Assembly (NCBI GenBank): GCA_963736325.1
Contig: CAVTOG010000010.1
Span: 806,001 to 870,000, forward strand
Direction: 5' to 3'
Length of the DNA stretch: 64,000 nt
From: Actinoallomurus sp963736325
GTDB lineage: Bacteria > Actinomycetota > Actinomycetes > Streptosporangiales > Streptosporangiaceae
In this document: positions 60,397 to 64,000 of the stretch, in pieces
How the letters are laid out: every line of letters begins with the position of its first letter
How positions within the stretch are numbered: the first letter of the stretch is position 1
Made by a program: the position numbers and the translations under genes
Notes under the pieces: generated by a model
What the model was told of the DNA's origin: nothing
What the model saw: only the letters and a program-made list of their open reading frames with translations
Databases searched by the model: none

Positions 60397-62336
60397 CGGT
60401 GGTCTGCGTAAATTCGGATCTTCGGCGACTTACTGCCGGTCGGGGGGACCTTCCGGCTCTGCAGCGCGAAGCTCATGACGTCCTTGAACACCGGCGCGGC
60501 CACCTCGCCACCGTAGTAGCCCTTCCGCGGCTTCTGCAGCACGACCTCGACGACGACCTGGGGGTCGTCGGCCGGCGCGAAGCCCACGAACGTCGCCGTG
60601 TAGCCGCCTCCGGAGTAGCAGCCGCACCTGGGGTTGACCTTCTGCGCGGTGCCGGTCTTGCCCGCCACCCGGTAGCCCGCGATCTGCGCCGCGGGCGCGG
60701 TGCCCTCCTTGGTGGTGACGCCCTCCAGCATCCGGGTCAGCGAGTCAGCGGTGCTCTGCTTGATCACCCGCCGGGAGACCGGCGGGGCCGACGGGGTGAA
60801 CGTGCCGTGGTCGTCGGTGGTGCCGGCGATGAGGTTCGGGGTGACGCGCACGCCGCCGTTGGCGATCGTGGCGTAGACGCTCGCGGTCTGCAGGGCGTTC
60901 ACCGACACCGACTGGCCGAAGGCGATGGAGTAGCGGTCGGTGCCCCACCACTGGTCGACCTGCTTCAGGATGCCGGCGCTCTCCCCGGGCAGGCCGATGC
61001 CGGTCTTCTCGCCGTATCCGAAGGCCCGCATGTACTGGTAGAGCTGCGTCGGCGTGACGCGTTCGCTGGCCATGATCGTTCCGACGTTGCTCGACTTCGC
61101 GAGCACGCCGCCGAAGGTCAGCGGCTCGGGCGCGTGGCTCTCCGAGTCATGGAAGACCCGGTCGTAGCGCTTGAGGTGGTCGGGCACGGTGAACGCCGTC
61201 TCCGGCGTGACGCCGCCGGCCTCCATCGCCGCCGCCGCTGTGATGACCTTGCTCGTGGAGCCCGGCTCGAAGCCCTCCTGCACCGCGCGGTCGCCCAGGT
61301 CGGCGGGCTTGGCGTTGTAGTAGGTCGCCGGGTCGAAGGTGGGCACGGTGGCCATCGACAGGACCTGGCCGTTGCGGGGGTCCATGACGATGACGCTGCC
61401 GCTCTGCGCGCCGGTGGCCTTCACCTGCTTGGCGATGGCGTTCTGCGCCTTCCACTGGATGTCGCGGTCGAGCGTCAGCCGGATGCCGCGGCCGGGGATC
61501 GGCTTGCTCTGCTGGTCCTCGCCCATCGGGATGCGCTGGCCGGTCTCGCTCAGCTCGACCTTCTGCCAGCCGCTCCTGCCCTTGAGCAGCTTGTTCTCGG
61601 CCGATTCGAGGCCCGCGCCGCCGTCGCCGTCGCTGTTGACGAAGCCGGAGATGTTCGCGGCGAGCGAGCCGCCCGGGTAGACGCGGCGGTATTCCCGCAG
61701 GCTGCCGATGCCCTTGAAGTCCATCGCAGTGACCATGCGGGCGCGGTCCGGCTGGACGTGGTGGACCAGCTCGACGTAGCGGTTGAGCTTCGGGCCGGGG
61801 GTCAGCTTCCTCAGCAGGTCGGCGGAGTTCAGGCCGAACATCGACGCGAGCGCGGCGGCGATCTCGCCGCGCTTGGCGGGCTCGACCATCACCGGGTCGG
61901 CGTAGATCACCCGCGCGTCGACGGTCATCGCGAGGGACTGGCCTCCGGCGAACGTGATCGGGCCGCGCACCGCGGGCAGGTCGATCCGGCTCAGCCGCTG
62001 GCGTACGGCGGCGTCGGCGTAGCCCTTGGACTCGATGCCCTGGAGCTGGACGAGACGGCCGGCGAACAGGGACAGCACGAAGGCCACGAGCAGCAGGCCG
62101 ATGTTGAGACGCCGGATCGGGTCGCGGCGGACGATCACCCGCCGCGGGCGCTGCGGTGGGCGCCGCGGCGGCACCGGGGCCGACCGGCGGCGCGGCGGCG
62201 GTGGTTTCGTCGCCGCGCCGCCGCGCGCGCCGGATCGGCCCTGAGGCGTCCGCGTACGACCGGTCTGCCCGCGGCTCGTACTGCGCGGACCTCCGGGAGG
62301 GGGTGCGGCCGGGCCGCGTCCGCGCCGGGTCGTCAC
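60393..62336 (-). CDS. ftsI: Penicillin-binding protein FtsI (PBP3)
   Basis: The 647-residue transpeptidase has a long basic Pro/Arg-rich cytoplasmic tail (~70 residues), one membrane helix (RLNIGLLLVAFVLSLFAGRL), a PBP dimer domain and the transpeptidase domain with STSK (Ser360-Lys363) in FEPGSTSKVIT, SSN in LAKSSNVGTIM and KTG in AGYRVAGKTGTAQK. It cross-links septal peptidoglycan with FtsW. The GTG overlaps the ftsL-like stop (GTGA). A Cys-rich loop (NPRCGCYSGGG) follows KTG. Confidence 0.96.
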   Translation of the reverse strand: MTTRRGRGPAAPPPGGPRSTSRGQTGRTRTPQGRSGARGGAATKPPPPRRRSAPVPPRRPPQRPRRVIVRRDPIRRLNIGLLLVAFVLSLFAGRLVQLQGIESKGYADAAVRQRLSRIDLPAVRGPITFAGGQSLAMTVDARVIYADPVMVEPAKRGEIAAALASMFGLNSADLLRKLTPGPKLNRYVELVHHVQPDRARMVTAMDFKGIGSLREYRRVYPGGSLAANISGFVNSDGDGGAGLESAENKLLKGRSGWQKVELSETGQRIPMGEDQQSKPIPGRGIRLTLDRDIQWKAQNAIAKQVKATGAQSGSVIVMDPRNGQVLSMATVPTFDPATYYNAKPADLGDRAVQEGFEPGSTSKVITAAAAMEAGGVTPETAFTVPDHLKRYDRVFHDSESHAPEPLTFGGVLAKSSNVGTIMASERVTPTQLYQYMRAFGYGEKTGIGLPGESAGILKQVDQWWGTDRYSIAFGQSVSVNALQTASVYATIANGGVRVTPNLIAGTTDDHGTFTPSAPPVSRRVIKQSTADSLTRMLEGVTTKEGTAPAAQIAGYRVAGKTGTAQKVNPRCGCYSGGGYTATFVGFAPADDPQVVVEVVLQKPRKGYYGGEVAAPVFKDVMSFALQSRKVPPTGSKSPKIRIYADHR

Positions 62337-62959
62337 CGCTTTCCGTCCTCCGTGGCGCGGGGCGTGGTGCCTCCCGCGGGCGGCACGAGCGCGCCGGGCG
62401 CGCCGGTCACGCCCGCGGCGGCGGCCGCGGCCATCGCCTCGTCGGGCACGCCGGGCGGGCGCGCACCGCTCTCGGTGACCTGTCCGGACTGGGCGTCGAT
62501 GAAGGCCGGCCGGTCGGGGTCCTTCATCCCGAGCTCGCGCGCCTTGGAGTGCAGGACCTGCGGGCTGCTCTCGCGGGCGATGTCCTCCTGGAGCGCCTGC
62601 TTGCGCTCGCTGAGCTGCTGGTTGCCGCGCTGCAGCTCGCTGAGCGTGAAGGCGTCCTGGGCCAGCACCGTGTTGAGCACGAGCAGGCTGACCAGCGCGC
62701 CGCCGAGCAGGCCGACGACGAGCAGCACGAACGGAGCCCGCGGTGGCGTGGCCGCGCGGCGGGCCGGTGCCTTCGGCGGAGGCTTGCGCGGCGCGGACGG
62801 CTTGCGTACGGGCTGGGTCGTCGTGGCCGCCGAACGTGCCTTGACAGCGGCCTCGGCGCCCTTCGCTCCCTCGGGCACCGGCTTTCGGCGCTCGCGCCGC
62901 GCGGTGTCGTCCCCGCGCCCCGGGGCACGGACCTCCTGTGGCGGGATCGTGGTGGTCAT
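62333..62959 (-). CDS. FtsL/DivIC-like septum formation protein
   Basis: The 208-residue bitopic protein has a basic Pro/Ala/Lys-rich N-terminus, one helix (FVLLVVGLLGGALVSLLVLN) and a short coiled coil (LSELQRGNQQLSERKQALQE, then ESSPQVLHSKARELGM), the FtsL pattern. A Pro/Ala/Gly-rich tail follows. Position between rsmH and ftsI is that of ftsL. It overlaps both neighbours (rsmH ATGA; ftsI GTGA). Confidence 0.85.
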   Translation of the reverse strand: MTTTIPPQEVRAPGRGDDTARRERRKPVPEGAKGAEAAVKARSAATTTQPVRKPSAPRKPPPKAPARRAATPPRAPFVLLVVGLLGGALVSLLVLNTVLAQDAFTLSELQRGNQQLSERKQALQEDIARESSPQVLHSKARELGMKDPDRPAFIDAQSGQVTESGARPPGVPDEAMAAAAAAGVTGAPGALVPPAGGTTPRATEDGKR

Positions 62960-64000
62960 ACGGCGCCTCCTGCTTCACTCCGCGCACGCGGCGGGTCTTC
63001 ACCGTTGGACGTCGCGCCGATGCCTCGCGGACGCCCTTCCTCCTCACGAATTCGCTCGGCCGCGCGAAAACGCGCCGAAGCGGCCCGTGGGTTGGTCTTG
63101 GTCTCCTCGTCGGACGGGAGTTCCGCGCCGCGGGTGAGCAGGCGGAACCGTGGTGCTAGCTCCGGCAGAGGGACCGGCAGGTCCTGGGGGGTGGTGTCGA
63201 TGACGCGTTCGGCGAGGGCACGCTTGACGATGCGGTCCTCAAGGGAGTGGTAAGAGAGCACGGCGACGCGGCCGCCGAGGGCCAGGGCGTCGAGTGCGGC
63301 AGGCACGGCGCGGCCGAGTGCGGCCAGTTCGTCGTTGACCTCCATGCGGAGGGCCTGGAAAGTGCGCTTGCCGGGGTGGCCCCCGGTGCGCCGGGACGCG
63401 GCGGGGATCGCGTCGCGGACGATGTCGACGAGACGGCTCGTCGACGTGATCGGGGTGCGCCCCCGCTCACGGACGATCGCGTCGGCGACGCGTCGCGCGA
63501 AGCGCTCCTCGCCGTATTCACGCAGGATCCGCGTGAGGTCGCCGGCGGAGTAGGTGTTGACCACGTGCTCGGCGGTGAGCGCCTGCGTGCGGTCCATGCG
63601 CATGTCGAGCGGAGCGTCGTAGGAGTAGGCGAAGCCTCGCTCGGCCTCGTCGAGCTGCGGGGAGGAGACCCCGAGGTCGAAGAGGACGCCGTGCACACGC
63701 GCGATGCCGAGGTCGTCGAGGACCTGCGGGATCTCGTCGTAGATCGCGTGCACGAGGGAGAAGCGCCCGGCGTACGGCTCGAGACGGCGCGCGGACCGCT
63801 CCAACGCGGTCTCGTCGCGGTCGAGCCCGATCAGCCGGGCACGCGGGCAGGCTGCGAGGACGGCCGCGGAGTGGCCGCCGAGGCCGAGTGTGGCGTCGAT
63901 GAAGTAGGTGTCCTCACCGGAGGGCGCCGACAGGGCAGGACCGAGCAGCGCCAGGATCCGGTCGAGCATGACCGGTATGTGGCCCTGCGCGCGTGGTCCC
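62956..64000 (-). CDS. rsmH: 16S rRNA (cytosine-1402-N4) methyltransferase (5' partial)
   Basis: RsmH methylates C1402 of 16S rRNA. It shows VMLDRILALLGPAL, the SAM motif FIDATLGLGGHSAAVL, GVLFDLGVSSPQLDEAERGF and RTFQALRMEVNDELAALGRA, then VLSYHSLEDRIVKRAL. The conserved GHIPVML continues in frame upstream of the ATG at 63969 to the window edge without a stop, so the true start lies beyond 64000. It is the first visible gene of the dcw cluster. Confidence 0.95.
   Translation of the reverse strand, partial: GPRAQGHIPVMLDRILALLGPALSAPSGEDTYFIDATLGLGGHSAAVLAACPRARLIGLDRDETALERSARRLEPYAGRFSLVHAIYDEIPQVLDDLGIARVHGVLFDLGVSSPQLDEAERGFAYSYDAPLDMRMDRTQALTAEHVVNTYSAGDLTRILREYGEERFARRVADAIVRERGRTPITSTSRLVDIVRDAIPAASRRTGGHPGKRTFQALRMEVNDELAALGRAVPAALDALALGGRVAVLSYHSLEDRIVKRALAERVIDTTPQDLPVPLPELAPRFRLLTRGAELPSDEETKTNPRAASARFRAAERIREEEGRPRGIGATSNGEDPPRARSEAGGAV

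Noticed and set aside
60321..63137. 938-residue plus-strand frame opposite ftsI and the ftsL-like gene
   Set aside because: Antisense shadow of well-supported dcw genes on the minus strand; its sequence has no recognisable domain.

Overview
The window is about 70% GC and reads as chromosome of a high-GC actinomycete. The reasons are a PriA-type histidine isomerase, a translational T-box on ileS, a DivIVA/SepF/YggT division cluster, GTGA/ATGA stop-start overlaps throughout, and a DAP-type MurE. Gene families and order fit the Streptosporangiales/Thermomonosporaceae or a relative; the sequence alone does not fix the genus. No rRNA, tRNA, CRISPR array or intact transposase was seen.

Layout. 1-2039: an ABC exporter pair, the second gene running off the left edge. 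2139-4125: a DinB/TIGR03085-like protein and a HEAT-like protein. 4139-5585: about 1.45 kb of purine-rich, then AT-only, then pure poly-A sequence quite unlike the rest, most likely an assembly or read artefact. 5586-7304: a zinc alcohol/glucose dehydrogenase and an ArsR-type regulator. 7359-13277: the histidine operon hisD-hisC-hisB-hisH-(membrane protein)-priA-ridA-hisF, transcribed leftward. 13366-23331: accessory and housekeeping singletons (PhzF, LON-domain protein, YbaK, DUF2567-like and DUF6882-like proteins, an EF-Tu paralogue with an unusual leader, rhomboid protease, GPP34 protein, MFS transporter), a frameshifted GlxA-type regulator and a beheaded ECF42-like sigma factor. 23400-28165: dnaE, then a chorismate mutase fused to a DAHP-synthase-like domain and preceded by a classical aromatic leader-peptide attenuator. 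28262-30517: AraC regulator with azlC-azlD. 30747-32635: a three-gene module of a 17-cysteine double-psi barrel protein, a Tat-exported protein and a MauE-like membrane protein. 32939-37381: a methyltransferase and a giant teichoic-acid-type glycosyltransferase. 37384-43113: rluD, lspA, a DksA/TraR protein and T-box-controlled ileS. 43295-48637: a DUF1707/LiaF-like protein, a membrane protein with two Ada-like zinc motifs, divIVA, yggT, sepF and yggS. 48715-64000: the dcw cluster ftsZ-ftsQ-murC-murG-ftsW-murD-mraY-murF-murE-ftsI-ftsL-rsmH, read leftward; rsmH runs off the right edge.

How the genes work together. The right third is one peptidoglycan and division locus: cytoplasmic Mur ligases and MraY/MurG make lipid II, FtsW/FtsI polymerise and cross-link it at the septum, FtsZ/SepF/FtsQ/FtsL build the ring and DivIVA marks poles. 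The his operon covers the middle of histidine synthesis; hisG, hisE and hisI must lie elsewhere. Many single genes share a leaderless arrangement, with an xAnnnT -10 box ending 6-7 nt before the start codon.

The most interesting signals are the aromatic attenuator before the DAHPS-like/chorismate mutase gene, the Cys-rich/Tat/MauE module, the double zinc-motif acidic membrane protein beside divIVA, and the EF-Tu paralogue leader. The artefact-like block at 4139-5585 and the G8 frameshift in the GlxA gene mean local sequence quality should be verified.
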